In this document: positions 1 through 8,645 of the stretch, piece after piece
Layout of the letters: each line of letters starts with the position of its first letter
How positions within the stretch are numbered: position 1 is the stretch's first letter
Source: Cupriavidus pinatubonensis
GTDB lineage: Bacteria; Pseudomonadota; Gammaproteobacteria; Burkholderiales; Burkholderiaceae
Length of the DNA stretch: 64,000 nt
Direction: 5' to 3'
Assembly: GCF_019602855.1 (NCBI RefSeq)
Contig: NZ_CP080766.1
Coordinates: forward strand, 1,922,001-1,986,000
Notes under the pieces: model-generated
Told to the model about the DNA's origin: nothing
The model's input: only the letters and a program-made list of their open reading frames with translations
Database searches by the model: none
Program-made: the position numbers and the translations under genes

Positions 1-460
1 GGCCGCGCACGCTCTTATAGCGCTTCGCCTTTTCCGGGTCCTGGCTGATCGATTCCCAGGCCGCGATCGGATCCATGGTCTTGCGGGCCTCGCGCCACAT
101 TTCCATCAGGCGGCCACGGATCATCGGGTACTTCACGCGCTGGGCGGAATAGACGTACCAGCTGTACGATGCACCACGCGGGCAGCCACGCGGCTCATGG
201 TTGGGCAGGTCGGGGCGGGTGCGCGGGTAGTCGGTCTGCTGGGTTTCCCAGGTGATCAGGCCGTTCTTCACATAGACCTTCCATGAGCACGAGCCTGTGC
301 AGTTCACACCGTGCGTGGAGCGCACGATCTTGTCGTGCTGCCAGCGGCTGCGATAGCCGTCTTCCCACTTGCGGTCCTCGTTCACCACCGCGCCGTGCCC
401 GTCCGCATACGTGGACTTGACGCGCGACATGAACTTCAGTCGATCCAGAAAGTGACTCAT
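1..460 (-). CDS. narG: Respiratory nitrate reductase alpha subunit, N-terminal part (runs off window)
   Basis: The first 153 residues of the molybdenum catalytic subunit of membrane-bound nitrate reductase, which reduces nitrate to nitrite with quinol electrons at the cytoplasmic face. The start [10 protein letters not shown] is typical of NarG. The [11 protein letters not shown] motif supplies the His and two Cys ligands of the FS0 iron-sulphur cluster, and the [13 protein letters not shown] segment carries the fourth ligand. The ATG at 460 follows an AGAACAAGAG stretch. The C-terminal part (about 1,100 residues) and presumably narHJI lie beyond the left edge. It is the third gene after narK1 and narK2 on the same strand. 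Confidence 0.96.
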   Translation of the reverse strand, partial: MSHFLDRLKFMSRVKSTYADGHGAVVNEDRKWEDGYRSRWQHDKIVRSTHGVNCTGSCSWKVYVKNGLITWETQQTDYPRTRPDLPNHEPRGCPRGASYSWYVYSAQRVKYPMIRGRLMEMWREARKTMDPIAAWESISQDPEKAKRYKSVRG

Positions 461-597
461 CTCTTGTTCTCCGCGAATGCTTGCTGCGCGCGGCGTGAGG
501 CCGTTGCAGGGACACTCGTAGCTTATGGGGGAGTAAAGTGCGCGCCAATTCGCTGGTGGAACAGGCCGCGCGGTGCGTTCGGGCTAGTCGGCGGGCG

Positions 598-625
598 CCG
601 GCCTAGTTCTGTCGAACTAGGCCGG
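598..625 (-). terminator. Hairpin between narK2 and narG
   Basis: A perfect 12-bp inverted repeat (598-609 and 614-625) with a TGTC loop lies 12 bp after the narK2 stop, in the 176-bp gap before narG. No T-tract follows on the minus strand, so it may act as an mRNA-processing or stability element rather than a true terminator. No other feature was seen in 461-597. Confidence 0.5.
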
Positions 626-636
626 CCGGCAGCACA

Positions 637-2022
637 TCAGCAAGGCATGGCTGCGTTGCGGCGCGCGTAGCACCACCACGTCACCAGCACGCAGCTCACG
701 TAGAACGCGATGAAGCAATACAGCGCGGCGTCGGCGGAGCCGGTCAGTTCCAGCGACGTGCCAAAGCTCTTGGGGATGAAGAAGCCGCCGTAGGCACCGA
801 TCGCGCCGGAGAAGCCGAGCACCGCGGCGGATTCCTTGCCCGCTTCCTGCAATGCCTGCTTCTGCGCCGTGTCGCCCTTGCCCTTGGCGGCACGCTGGCG
901 TTCGGTCAGGAAGATCACCGGAATCATGCGGAACGTGGAGCCGTTGCCGACACCAGTCAGCGCGAACAGCGCGACGAAGGCTGCGAGGAATGCCGGGAAA
1001 CTGCCCGCTGCGCCGTCATGCGGCAGTGCGGCCAGCACGGCGAACACGGCGGCGATCATGCCGACAAACGTCCACAGCGTGACGCGCGCGCCGCCAAGCT
1101 TGTCGGAGATCCAGCCGCCCACGGGACGCGTCAGTGCGCCGACCAGCGGCCCGAGGAACGCATACGCGGTCGGGTTCACGCCCGGAAACTGCGACTTGGT
1201 CAGCAGCGCCAGGCCGGCCGAGAAGCCGATGAACGAGCCGAACGTGCCCACGTAGAGCCAGCACATCAGCCAGTTGTGCTTGCGCTTGAAGATGATGGCC
1301 TGGTCAGCGAAGGACGCCTTGGCGTCGGCGATGTCATGCATGCCGAACCATGCGGCAAGCGACGACACCACGATGAACGGCACCCAGATGAACCCCGCGT
1401 TCTGCAGCCACAGGTTCTTCATGGCGTCGCCGGCCTGGTACTGCTGGGGCTCGCCGCCAAGCGTGCCGAACACGGCCACCGATACCACGAGCGGCGTGAC
1501 GAACTGAACGACCGACACGCCGAGATTGCCGATGCCCGCATTGAGGCCTGTAGCCAGGCCCTTCTTCGCCTTCGGGAAGAAGAAGCTGATATTGGCCATC
1601 GACGAACTGAAGTTGGCGCCGCCGAAGCCGCACAGCAAGGCGAGCGCAAGCAGCGTCGGGTAGCCCGTGGACGGATCGCGCAGCGCGAAGCCCATGCCGA
1701 GCGCAGGAATCAGCAGCAGCGCCGTGGAGATCGCGGTGAAGCGTCGACCGCCGAACACCGGGACGAGGAACGAGTAGAAGATGCGCAGCGTGGCGCCGGA
1801 CAAAGCGGGCAGTGCGGTGAGCCAGAACAGTTGGTTCTTGGTGAACTGGAAGCCAGCGCGATCAAGATTGACCGCGACCACGCTCCACAGCATCCAGACC
1901 ACGAAGGCCAGCATCAGCGCGGGGATCGAAATCCACAGGTTGCGGTAGGCGATGCGCTCGCCGGTGTTCTGCCAGAAGGCCTTGTTCTCGGGCTCCCAGC
2001 GGGTCAGTACGGAAGTGGACAT
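637..2022 (-). CDS. narK: NarK2-type nitrate/nitrite transporter (MFS)
   Basis: A 461-residue major facilitator protein with about 12 membrane segments, of the NarK/NasA nitrate/nitrite porter family. The GFGGANFSSSMANISFFFP and GLNAGIGNLGVSVVQFVTP segments match the glycine-rich nitrate signature helices of the family, and GVGNGSTFRMIPVIF matches the second signature. The long central loop and C-terminal half fit the NarK2 type, commonly a nitrate/nitrite antiporter that exports nitrite made by NarGHI. It lies 38 bp after the other narK and 176 bp before narG, so the three genes are probably co-transcribed. The Shine-Dalgarno before ATG 2022 is weak. Confidence 0.92.
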   Translation of the reverse strand: MSTSVLTRWEPENKAFWQNTGERIAYRNLWISIPALMLAFVVWMLWSVVAVNLDRAGFQFTKNQLFWLTALPALSGATLRIFYSFLVPVFGGRRFTAISTALLLIPALGMGFALRDPSTGYPTLLALALLCGFGGANFSSSMANISFFFPKAKKGLATGLNAGIGNLGVSVVQFVTPLVVSVAVFGTLGGEPQQYQAGDAMKNLWLQNAGFIWVPFIVVSSLAAWFGMHDIADAKASFADQAIIFKRKHNWLMCWLYVGTFGSFIGFSAGLALLTKSQFPGVNPTAYAFLGPLVGALTRPVGGWISDKLGGARVTLWTFVGMIAAVFAVLAALPHDGAAGSFPAFLAAFVALFALTGVGNGSTFRMIPVIFLTERQRAAKGKGDTAQKQALQEAGKESAAVLGFSGAIGAYGGFFIPKSFGTSLELTGSADAALYCFIAFYVSCVLVTWWCYARRNAAMPC

Positions 2023-2060
2023 GACAGTGTGCTTAAGTGTTGAGGGATGTCAGGAAGGCG

Positions 2061-3350
2061 TCAGGCGGTCTGAGTCAGGCCGACTGCTTGCTCCTTGCGC
2101 CGGCGTTCGGCGCGTTGGCTGTAGTGCATCCAGACCAGGCTTACGCACACCGTGCCGTACATCAGCATGAAGCAGCTGCTGCGCACGCCGGTGAGGTCGG
2201 CCAGCGCGCCGAACAGGATCGGCAGCACGAAGCCGCCCAGCCCGCCTGCGAGCCCGACTACGCCGGAGACGGCGCCGATGTTGTGCGTGAAATCGTTCGA
2301 GATGAACTTGAAGACCGAGGCCTTGCCGATGGCGAACGCAATGCCGACCACGAACAGCAGGAAGGTGAACACCGCTGGCGTCAGCGCGATGCGGAAGCTC
2401 TGCGGGCCCGTGGTGGTGTGGATCACGAAGTCGGTTTGCGGGTAGCTCAGCAGGAAGAAGCCGACCCAGCTCACCCACATGACCCACCACGTGGTGCGGT
2501 GCGCGCCGTAGCGGTCGGAGATCCAGCCGCCGATCGCGCGCAGCACGCCGCCGGGCAGCGAGAAGCAGGCGGCCAGGAAGGCGGCCACCTTGATATCGAA
2601 GCCGTATTCGCCGATGTAGTACTTGGTCATCCACAGCGACAGGCCGACATAGCCGCCGAACACCACCGAGTAGTACTGCGAGTAGCGCCACACGCGCGGG
2701 TCGCGCATCACGGCAAGCTGCTCGCGCCAGCCGGCACTCGTCATCACCCGGTGGGCGGGATTGCTGCGCGACCCGAGCCAGAACACGATGGCCGTCACTA
2801 GCATCGCCACCGAATACACGCGCGGCACGATTTCCCAGGTGCCAGCGGCGAGGATCAGCGCGGGTGCGACAAACTTGGTCAGCGCGGCACCGGAGTTACC
2901 GGCACCGAAGATCCCCATCGCGAGCCCTTGGCGAGAACGCGGGAACCAGCGTGCCACGTAAGGCGTGCCGACGGAAAACGAACCGCCCGCCAGACCGACG
3001 AACAGGCCGAGCACCAGCAGTTGCCACAGCGTGTGCGCGTACGAGATCAGCCAGATCGGGATGACGGTAGCCAGCATCAGCACGAAGAACACGACACGGC
3101 CGCCGTAGCGGTCGGTCCACAGGCCTAGCGGCACGCGGATCAGCGAGCCGCTCAGCACGGGCGTAGCGGCGAGCAGGCCGAACTCGGTTTCATTGAGCCC
3201 GAGTTCCTTCTTGAGCGGGATGCCGAGGACGGCAAATAGCATCCAGACGGCAAAGCAGATGGTGAAGGCGAACGTGCTGGATGCCAGCGTCGTCCATGCC
3301 CCGGAAGGGACGGGCTCCGGCATGCGCGCCGCGCGTGTGGGGGTGGCCAT
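2061..3350 (-). CDS. narK1: NarK1-type nitrate transporter (MFS)
   Basis: A 429-residue MFS protein with 12 predicted helices and the family glycine-rich motifs (VGLAGGSFSVGTPYVARWFP and MGIFGAGNSGAALTKFVAP). It resembles the NarK1 type, usually a nitrate/proton symporter, and is the first gene of the narK1-narK2-narG operon. Two ATGs lie six bases apart. AGGAG at 3360-3364 sits 1 nt from ATG 3356 but 7 nt from ATG 3350, so the downstream start is preferred. The divergent region towards nnrS carries an FNR/Nnr-like site that probably controls both directions under low oxygen and nitric oxide. Confidence 0.92.
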   Translation of the reverse strand: MATPTRAARMPEPVPSGAWTTLASSTFAFTICFAVWMLFAVLGIPLKKELGLNETEFGLLAATPVLSGSLIRVPLGLWTDRYGGRVVFFVLMLATVIPIWLISYAHTLWQLLVLGLFVGLAGGSFSVGTPYVARWFPRSRQGLAMGIFGAGNSGAALTKFVAPALILAAGTWEIVPRVYSVAMLVTAIVFWLGSRSNPAHRVMTSAGWREQLAVMRDPRVWRYSQYYSVVFGGYVGLSLWMTKYYIGEYGFDIKVAAFLAACFSLPGGVLRAIGGWISDRYGAHRTTWWVMWVSWVGFFLLSYPQTDFVIHTTTGPQSFRIALTPAVFTFLLFVVGIAFAIGKASVFKFISNDFTHNIGAVSGVVGLAGGLGGFVLPILFGALADLTGVRSSCFMLMYGTVCVSLVWMHYSQRAERRRKEQAVGLTQTA

Positions 3351-3490
3351 GGCCATGCTCCTGTGTCAACTTTGACGGTGATGCCAGCGTAGGCACGACC
3401 GCTGCGGCTGACCATTCGCCGGGAGCACAAGCCGCCACGCCGCGGAACCTGCTGGTGGAGCTAGTTCCATCGGCGGAGGACGGCGGCCGC

Positions 3491-3509
3491 ATCACGGTGA
3501 TATCGTGAT
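3491..3509. promoter_or_regulatory. Inverted repeat in narK1-nnrS divergent region
   Basis: ATCACG at 3491-3496 and CGTGAT at 3504-3509 form a 6-bp inverted repeat with a 7-bp spacer, inside the intergenic region shared by narK1 and nnrS. It may bind a regulator of the nitrate/NO genes. It does not match the NarL heptamer or the FNR consensus. Confidence 0.3.
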
Positions 3510-3538
3510 TGCAGCCCGCCTGGACACGGTATCAACCC

Positions 3539-3552
3539 GTGACACGGATCAA
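3539..3552. promoter_or_regulatory. FNR/Dnr/Nnr-type binding site
   Basis: Read on the minus strand this is TTGAT-CCGT-GTCAC, nine of ten fixed positions of the TTGAT-N4-GTCAA form used by Crp/FNR regulators of denitrification. It is only about 20 bp before the nnrS ATG and about 190 bp before narK1. An activating position near -41.5 is therefore more plausible for the narK1 operon, with a leader of roughly 150 nt. For nnrS it would be promoter-proximal. Confidence 0.5.
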
Positions 3553-3572
3553 ACTTCTCGCCAGCGCCCATC

Positions 3573-4790
3573 ATGGAAACCATCCCGATCCTGCCCGCAC
3601 GCGGTCCGCACAAGTCGCCGGAGACGGGGCCGCCGCCGCGCGGCTTTGCGCTGTTCGCACTTGGCTTCCGGCCGTTCTACCTGGGCGGCGCGATCTTCGC
3701 GGCCATTGCCGTGGCGGTATGGGCTGCCGTGTTTGGCGGCGTGCTCGCAGCGCCGTCCGCCGCGCTGCCGCCGATGCTGTGGCATGCGCACGAGATGGTG
3801 TTTGGTTTTGCCGCGGCGATCGTCGTCGGCTTCCTGTTCACGGCAGGGCGCGCATGGACAGGGCAACCCACGCCGACCGGCGTGCTGCTGGCCTCCCTGT
3901 TCGTGCTCTGGCTGGGCGGACGCGGTGCGATGTGGTTTGGCACCGGCGCGCCAGCTTCATGGATCGACGCCGCGTTCCTGCCGCTGGCCGCGCTCGCATT
4001 CACGCGCACGCTGGTGCGCGGCGGCAATCGCCGCAACTATCCGCTGGCGTTTGCGCTGTGGCTGCTCGCGCTGGCCAATGTGGTGAGCCTCGGATTGCAG
4101 GCCAGCGGCCACACGAATGGCGCGTTGCGTGCGTGCCAGGCCGGAGTCGCCCTGATCACGCTGTTCGTGATCGTGATCGGCGGGCGCGTGATTCCGATGT
4201 TCACCACGAATGCGATCCCAGGCTTCCGTCTGCGTCAGTATCCGAAGGTGGATCGGCTTGTCGTGCCTGCGGCGGTGCTTGGGCAGCTGGCCGGCCTGGT
4301 TCCGCTGCCGGGTTGGCTGGCTGCGGCACTGTCCGTGCCCGCGGCGGTGGTGCTCGGCATCCGCGTGGCTGGCTGGCGTGGCTATGCGGTGGGAAACCGG
4401 CCGCTGCTGTGGTCGCTGCACCTTGCCTATGCGTGGCTGCCGCTGGCTTTCGTGCTGCAGGCGGCTGCGGCGCTCGGGCTCGTGATGGCAGGCATCGCTA
4501 CGCATGCGTTCACGGTGGGCGTGCTGGGCGGCGCGATCATAGCGATGGTCACGCGCACGGCGCTCGGCCACACGGGGCGGATGCTGGCGGCCGGTGCAGC
4601 CGAGACCGCCGCGTACTGGCTGGTGGCCGCAGCCGCCGTGTTGCGGGTGATCGGGCCGCTGGCCTGGCCGGCCGGCTATCTGCATTGGATCTACGGCGCG
4701 GCGGTTTGCTGGGTGGCCGGGTTCGTGATCTATGCGGTCGTCTATGCCCCACGGCTGATGCGGCCGAGGATCGATGGGAAGGCCGGCTGA
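3573..4790 (+). CDS. nnrS: NnrS family heme-copper membrane protein
   Basis: A 405-residue protein with about 12 hydrophobic helices and the NnrS hallmark near residues 66-82 (LWHAHEMVFGFAAAIVVGF), whose histidines are implicated in metal binding. The N-terminal GFALFALGFRPFYLGGA motif is also typical of the family. NnrS proteins are expressed with denitrification genes and protect cells from nitric oxide stress, although the biochemical reaction is unsettled. The gene is divergent from the narK1-narK2-narG operon, which fits a nitrate/NO context. The following gene is convergent, so nnrS is probably monocistronic. Confidence 0.9.
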   Translation: METIPILPARGPHKSPETGPPPRGFALFALGFRPFYLGGAIFAAIAVAVWAAVFGGVLAAPSAALPPMLWHAHEMVFGFAAAIVVGFLFTAGRAWTGQPTPTGVLLASLFVLWLGGRGAMWFGTGAPASWIDAAFLPLAALAFTRTLVRGGNRRNYPLAFALWLLALANVVSLGLQASGHTNGALRACQAGVALITLFVIVIGGRVIPMFTTNAIPGFRLRQYPKVDRLVVPAAVLGQLAGLVPLPGWLAAALSVPAAVVLGIRVAGWRGYAVGNRPLLWSLHLAYAWLPLAFVLQAAAALGLVMAGIATHAFTVGVLGGAIIAMVTRTALGHTGRMLAAGAAETAAYWLVAAAAVLRVIGPLAWPAGYLHWIYGAAVCWVAGFVIYAVVYAPRLMRPRIDGKAG

Positions 4791-4853
4791 CAGCGCACAG
4801 ATTGCCGGTAACAGCGGGACAAGAAGCAGCGGATTCGTATCTGCCGTCGAGTC

Positions 4854-6074
4854 CTACCCCATCCCGGCCACCACGCCGACGCCAGTGCCGCCCCGTTCCC
4901 TCCTCACGCTCAGCCACGCCACCAGCAGCGCGGCCAGCGGTGCGAGTGCAGCGACCCACGGCAGCGCGCCCAGGCCCGGGCCGTGATCGACCACCGTGCC
5001 GCCCAGCCACGCGCCGATCCCGTTGCCGAGGTTGAAGGCCGCGATATTGAAGCTCGACGCGAGATTCTGGCCTGCGCCGCTGGCGTGGTGCAGCACACGA
5101 AGCTGCAACGGCGACACTGTGGCGAATGCGGCCACGCCAAGGATGCCGACAAAGATCGCGACGGCCGGCTGGCTGTGGACCGCGAAGGTCATGGCGGCCA
5201 GCACACCGGTGAGCGTCGCGAGCGAGCCCAGCAGCGCCGTGGTGGGCTGGCGGTCCGCGAAGCGTCCGCCCAGGATGTTGCCGAGGATCATGCCGCCGCC
5301 GAACAGCAGCAGGATCGGCGACACGGCACTTTCGCTGAAGCCCGCCACGCGCGTCAGCAGCGGCTGCACATAGGTGATCACGGCAAAGACACCGACCGAC
5401 TGCAGCACGGTCATCAGCAGGCCTAGCAGTACCTGCGGACGTACGACGGTGGGGAGCTCCTCGCGCAGCGCAACCGGGGCGCTCTGGTCGCGGCTCTTGT
5501 CCACCAGCGCGGCAATCACCGCCAGCGACACCACGCCGATCAGCGTCATGGCCCAGAAGGTGGCGCGCCAGCCGAGATGCAGGCCGAGCCATGCGCCGGC
5601 GGGCATGCCTAGAAGCGTGGCCAGCGTGAGGCCAGAAAACATGACGGAGATCGCCGAAGCGCGGCGCTCGGCCGGCACCAGCCCGGTCGCCACGACGGCG
5701 CCGACGCCGAAGAAGGTGCCATGCGTGAGCGAGGTCAGCACGCGCGCGATCATCAGCGTGGTGTAGTCGGGCGCCAGCGCACAGGCCGCATTGCCGACGG
5801 TGTAGATGACCATCAGCGCGAGCAGCACGGCCTTGCGCGGCATGCGGCGGGTCAGCAGGGTGAGCACCGGCGCGCCCGCGAACACGCCGAGCGCATAGCC
5901 GGAAACCAGCATGCCGGCGGCGGCAATGCTGACGTGCAAGTCAGTGGCCACTTGCAGCAGCAGGCCCATGATGACGAATTCGGCGCAACCGATGCCGAAA
6001 GAGCCAGCGGTCAGCGCATAGAGCGCAATGGGCATGCGGTTGCTGCGTGGCGGGGAGGAGATTGGGTTCGACAT
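4854..6074 (-). CDS. MFS efflux transporter, AraJ/YdhP-like
   Basis: A 406-residue 12-helix drug:proton antiporter-type MFS protein. Residues 12-35 (ALYALTAGSFGIGCAEFVIM) and the following FVIMGLLLQVATDLHVS are characteristic of the AraJ/YdhP/sugar-efflux branch, and RRMPRKAVLLALM is the MFS motif A loop. Substrates of this branch range from arabinose or other sugars to purine analogues and drugs and cannot be read from sequence. It is divergent from a LysR-type regulator 118 bp away, the usual arrangement of an efflux pump with its dedicated regulator. Confidence 0.85.
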   Translation of the reverse strand: MSNPISSPPRSNRMPIALYALTAGSFGIGCAEFVIMGLLLQVATDLHVSIAAAGMLVSGYALGVFAGAPVLTLLTRRMPRKAVLLALMVIYTVGNAACALAPDYTTLMIARVLTSLTHGTFFGVGAVVATGLVPAERRASAISVMFSGLTLATLLGMPAGAWLGLHLGWRATFWAMTLIGVVSLAVIAALVDKSRDQSAPVALREELPTVVRPQVLLGLLMTVLQSVGVFAVITYVQPLLTRVAGFSESAVSPILLLFGGGMILGNILGGRFADRQPTTALLGSLATLTGVLAAMTFAVHSQPAVAIFVGILGVAAFATVSPLQLRVLHHASGAGQNLASSFNIAAFNLGNGIGAWLGGTVVDHGPGLGALPWVAALAPLAALLVAWLSVRRERGGTGVGVVAGMG

Positions 6075-6158
6075 GGTGGGGGCGGTTGTGGAACGCAGGG
6101 CGGGAGTGCGGGAAGACTGGGAGTGTCGACCTTTTCATCTTCATTAAAAACAGGCAAG

Positions 6159-6192
6159 ATTGATAATCAGTTTCAATAGAATCTTGATAATC
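6159..6192. promoter_or_regulatory. Likely LysR operator with tandem repeat
   Basis: ATTGA-N9-TCAAT at 6159-6177 is a dyad of the kind LysR proteins bind. In addition TTGATAATC occurs twice in direct orientation, at 6160-6168 and 6184-6192, 24 bp apart. The second copy ends directly at the regulator ATG, so bound regulator could block its own expression while acting on the divergent MFS gene. Confidence 0.45.
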
Positions 6193-7107
6193 ATGGACCG
6201 CATCGGCGATATCGGCTTGTTCCTCCGTGTGCTAGATCTCGGTTCGATCAGTGCCGCCGCGCGCAGCATGGATCTGTCCGTGGCGGTGGCTAGCCAGCGC
6301 CTGCAGCGGCTCGAACGTGATCTCGGCGTCCGACTGCTGCATCGCACGACGCGACGCCTGCACGCGACCCCGGAGGGCGCGATCCTGGCGGAGCAGGGCC
6401 GCGCGCTCGTCGAAGACCTCGATGCGCTGGGCAGCTCGCTGCGCCAGGCAGGTAGCGGCATCTCCGGTACCTTGCGGCTGACCACGTCGTCGTCGTTCGG
6501 GCGCCTGTATATTTCGCCGCTGCTGCCGGAATTCATGGCGATCCATCCCGGGCTGAAGCTCAGCTTCACCATGACCGACAACGTGCTGGACCTTGTCAGC
6601 GCCGGGTTCGACCTGGCGATCCGGATCGGCACGCTTGACGATTCGACGCTGGTTGCGCGCAAGCTGGCCAGCAACCGGCGGCTGTTGTGTGCCTCGCCGG
6701 AATACCTGAGCCGCCGGGGTACGCCGCGCACGCCGCAGGACCTTGCCAGCCATGATTGCCTGGTGCTGGTGGGCAGCCAGGGGCGGCAGGACGTCTGGCA
6801 CATCGGCGATGGGGCGGGCGGTGAGATCGCCGTCCGGGTGCGCGGACCGATCGAGGCCAACTCTGGCGAGTTGCTGTCGGATGCCGCGCTGGCCGGTCTG
6901 GGAATCGCCCTGCATTCGACCTGGCACGTTTGCGCGGCGCTGCGCAAGGGACAACTGGTGCCGGTGCTGGCCGATTATCCGCTGGCGGAGTCGGGCATCT
7001 ACGCGGTCATGCCGCAACGCCGGCTGGTGCCGCCGCGCGTTCGGGCCTTCGTGGATTTCCTGGCCGAACGCTTTGGCGAGAATCCGCCGTGGGAGCGTCT
7101 GGCCTGA
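6193..7107 (+). CDS. LysR family transcriptional regulator
   Basis: A 304-residue LysR-type regulator. Residues 1-60 form the winged helix-turn-helix (SISAAARSMDLSVAVASQRL then LERDLGVRLLHRTTRRL), followed by a linker helix and a PBP2-like effector domain of the CrgA/AaeR subgroup (SGTLRLTTSSSFGRLYISPL, then DLAIRIGTLDDSTLVARKL). The ATG at 6193 gives the canonical MDRIGDIGLF N-terminus, although it lacks a Shine-Dalgarno and an upstream TTG at 6160 is in frame. It probably controls the divergent MFS efflux gene. Confidence 0.92.
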   Translation: MDRIGDIGLFLRVLDLGSISAAARSMDLSVAVASQRLQRLERDLGVRLLHRTTRRLHATPEGAILAEQGRALVEDLDALGSSLRQAGSGISGTLRLTTSSSFGRLYISPLLPEFMAIHPGLKLSFTMTDNVLDLVSAGFDLAIRIGTLDDSTLVARKLASNRRLLCASPEYLSRRGTPRTPQDLASHDCLVLVGSQGRQDVWHIGDGAGGEIAVRVRGPIEANSGELLSDAALAGLGIALHSTWHVCAALRKGQLVPVLADYPLAESGIYAVMPQRRLVPPRVRAFVDFLAERFGENPPWERLA

Positions 7108-7194
7108 CGGGGCGCGCCCCAGTGCAACCGGTGCCTAAAAAATGGGCGGTCCGGTGCGTTGACGCACAGACACGGCGTTTGGCGGGTGACGGGC

Positions 7195-7234
7195 GAGGAT
7201 ATCCACAGATTCTGTGGATATCCTCGCGGTTTTT
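7195..7234 (+). terminator. Long palindrome with T-tract after LysR gene
   Basis: A 15-bp perfect inverted repeat (7195-7209 and 7211-7225) is followed by GCGG and TTTTT at 7230-7234. It lies 88 bp after the LysR stop and can act as its terminator. The arms contain TATCCACA, one mismatch short of a DnaA box. Confidence 0.7.
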
Positions 7235-7349
7235 CAACATGGGTTTTCACTGTCGACGCGACGCCCGGCCTGAGGGTATGCTGAGCAGTCCGCCCCGGCC
7301 TGCCGCTGCCGTTCGGCGTCCCCGCCTGCATTCCCTTCCTTCCGATCCC

Positions 7350-7922
7350 ATGCGAAACCAAGGGCTGACGGCAGTACCGATCCTGACGATGCTGGTTGCC
7401 GCTGTCATGGCGGCTGGTTGCGTGGCGCAGTATCGCGTGCCCTCGGGCGCGCCGGCGGCCAGCGTACGGTTGATGACGGATACCGACGACAACACCACCT
7501 TCACGGTGGTGGACCCGGCCAAATGCCCGGTACCGGCGCGCCCGCTGGTACTGGCCGGCACCGGCAAACAGCTTTCGGCAATCGGCAAGGACCGCGGACT
7601 CGACATGGCAGGGAGCTCGCCCGAGCCGCCGTCGCGCACGCGCGAGCGACAGGTCGAGGCCGGCCGACGGATCTATGTGGGGGTGAGTTCGATGGCCGCG
7701 CCACCGGCGCCCGAATTGCGTTGCGCGGCAGGCGTGTCGTTCGTGCCCGAGGCGGGCGCGCAATATGAAATCCGCTACAAGCGTGACGAGACGGCGAGCC
7801 AGTGCTCGGCACAGGTGCTGCGCCTGCAACCGTTGCCGTCAGGCGGTGCGCGGCCCATGGTCGAGCCGACGCAGCAAGGCTTTCGCGCGCTGAGGAAGGA
7901 ATACGTCTGCCAGGCGTCCTGA
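7350..7922 (+). CDS. Putative lipoprotein of unknown function
   Basis: A 190-residue protein whose first 24 residues are a lipoprotein signal (ILTMLVAAVMAAGC), with the lipidated Cys at position 24. The mature part has no family I recognise. It contains four further cysteines (near KCP, RCAAG, QCSAQ and VCQAS), enough for two disulphides, and a predicted beta-rich fold. The ATG at 7350 is an in-frame start that places the signal peptide at the N-terminus; the upstream extension of the frame is not coding-like. It is convergent with the H-NS gene and probably stands alone. Confidence 0.75.
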   Translation: MRNQGLTAVPILTMLVAAVMAAGCVAQYRVPSGAPAASVRLMTDTDDNTTFTVVDPAKCPVPARPLVLAGTGKQLSAIGKDRGLDMAGSSPEPPSRTRERQVEAGRRIYVGVSSMAAPPAPELRCAAGVSFVPEAGAQYEIRYKRDETASQCSAQVLRLQPLPSGGARPMVEPTQQGFRALRKEYVCQAS

Positions 7923-7981
7923 GACTGCCGGGAAGCGCCGGCCCCTGACCCCAGGGGCGGCCGGCGGGGACGACGACTGAA

Positions 7982-8296
7982 TTACGACTCGATCAGGAAC
8001 CGTTCCGGGCGCTTGCCCAGCCATGCCGGGGCGCGGCCACGGCCGGACCACGTCTTGCCGGTCTTGGGATCCATGTACTTCGCCGGCAGCGGAGCGTGCT
8101 CTTTCTTGGTGGCGGTGTTCGAACCAGCCGGCCGGCCACGGCCGCGGCGCGGCGCGATGTCGTCCGGGGTCAGACCGTATTCGGACATCAGCGAGCGGAT
8201 CTGGTCGATCACGCCGGCGACTTCAGTCGCCCTTACTTCATTAAGCTTGGCTTCGAGCGCTTCTTTTTCCGCAAGAAGTTGCTTGTATGTCGCCAT
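7982..8296 (-). CDS. H-NS family nucleoid-associated protein
   Basis: A 104-residue histone-like DNA-binding protein. The N-terminal 45 residues form a coiled-coil oligomerisation region (YKQLLAEKEALEAKLNEVR). The linker holds the AT-hook-like RRGRGRPAGS, and the C-terminus carries the H-NS core KTGKTWSGRGRAPAWL. Such proteins silence AT-rich or foreign DNA and are common in several copies in Burkholderiaceae. A GGGGAA Shine-Dalgarno precedes ATG 8296, and the upstream 200 bp are unusually AT-rich for this window, as expected for an autoregulated hns promoter. Confidence 0.93.
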   Translation of the reverse strand: MATYKQLLAEKEALEAKLNEVRATEVAGVIDQIRSLMSEYGLTPDDIAPRRGRGRPAGSNTATKKEHAPLPAKYMDPKTGKTWSGRGRAPAWLGKRPERFLIES

Positions 8297-8540
8297 TTAT
8301 ATTCCCCTTTTTCTGCAATAGGCCGCTGCATGGTACTGGAACTACATGCCGATTTGGCATTGTCATGCGGCGGTGGACACAAAAAAATTTTACAAAATAT
8401 AACGCAGATTGCACGGGTCTATTGTTACAGAGTGTGGGATTGGGGGAAATAACGGGTGGAGGCGGGGGCAATAGCAATGCTGGTTGATGCTTTGGCAAAG
8501 GCTAAAGAAGTTCTTCGACGAATTGCAGGGAGTATTGGTC

Positions 8541-8616
8541 TTGGCATGCGCCGCTGTTTCGCCGGCGTAGCCGGCGACCTACTTTTGTCCGAGCGACAAA
8601 AGTAGGCAAAAGCGCG
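8541..8616 (+). repeat. Hairpin repeat element, copy 1
   Basis: The unit begins TTGGCATGCGCCGCTGTTTC, continues with a GCCGGC-GTA-GCCGGC dyad, then a 12-bp stem CCTACTTTTGTC with a CGAGC loop, and ends in AAAAGCGCG. A diverged copy lies in opposite orientation at 9166-9250. Confidence 0.7.
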
Positions 8617-8624
8617 TTTTGGTT

Positions 8625-8645
8625 GCCCCAAAGGGGCGAATTTTT
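8625..8645 (+). terminator. Small terminator-like hairpin
   Basis: GCCCC-AAA-GGGGC at 8625-8637 is followed by GAA and TTTTT at 8641-8645. No upstream plus-strand gene is evident, so it may belong to the adjacent repeat element. Confidence 0.4.

Noticed and set aside
1018..2043. Long plus-strand frame opposite narK2
   Set aside because: It is the reverse shadow of a well-supported transporter gene; high GC content opens antisense frames throughout this window.
7195..7225. Possible replication origin because of DnaA-box-like arms
   Set aside because: There are only two inverted, mismatched boxes, no AT-rich unwinding region and no dnaA, dnaN or parAB nearby; the T-tract after it fits a terminator better.
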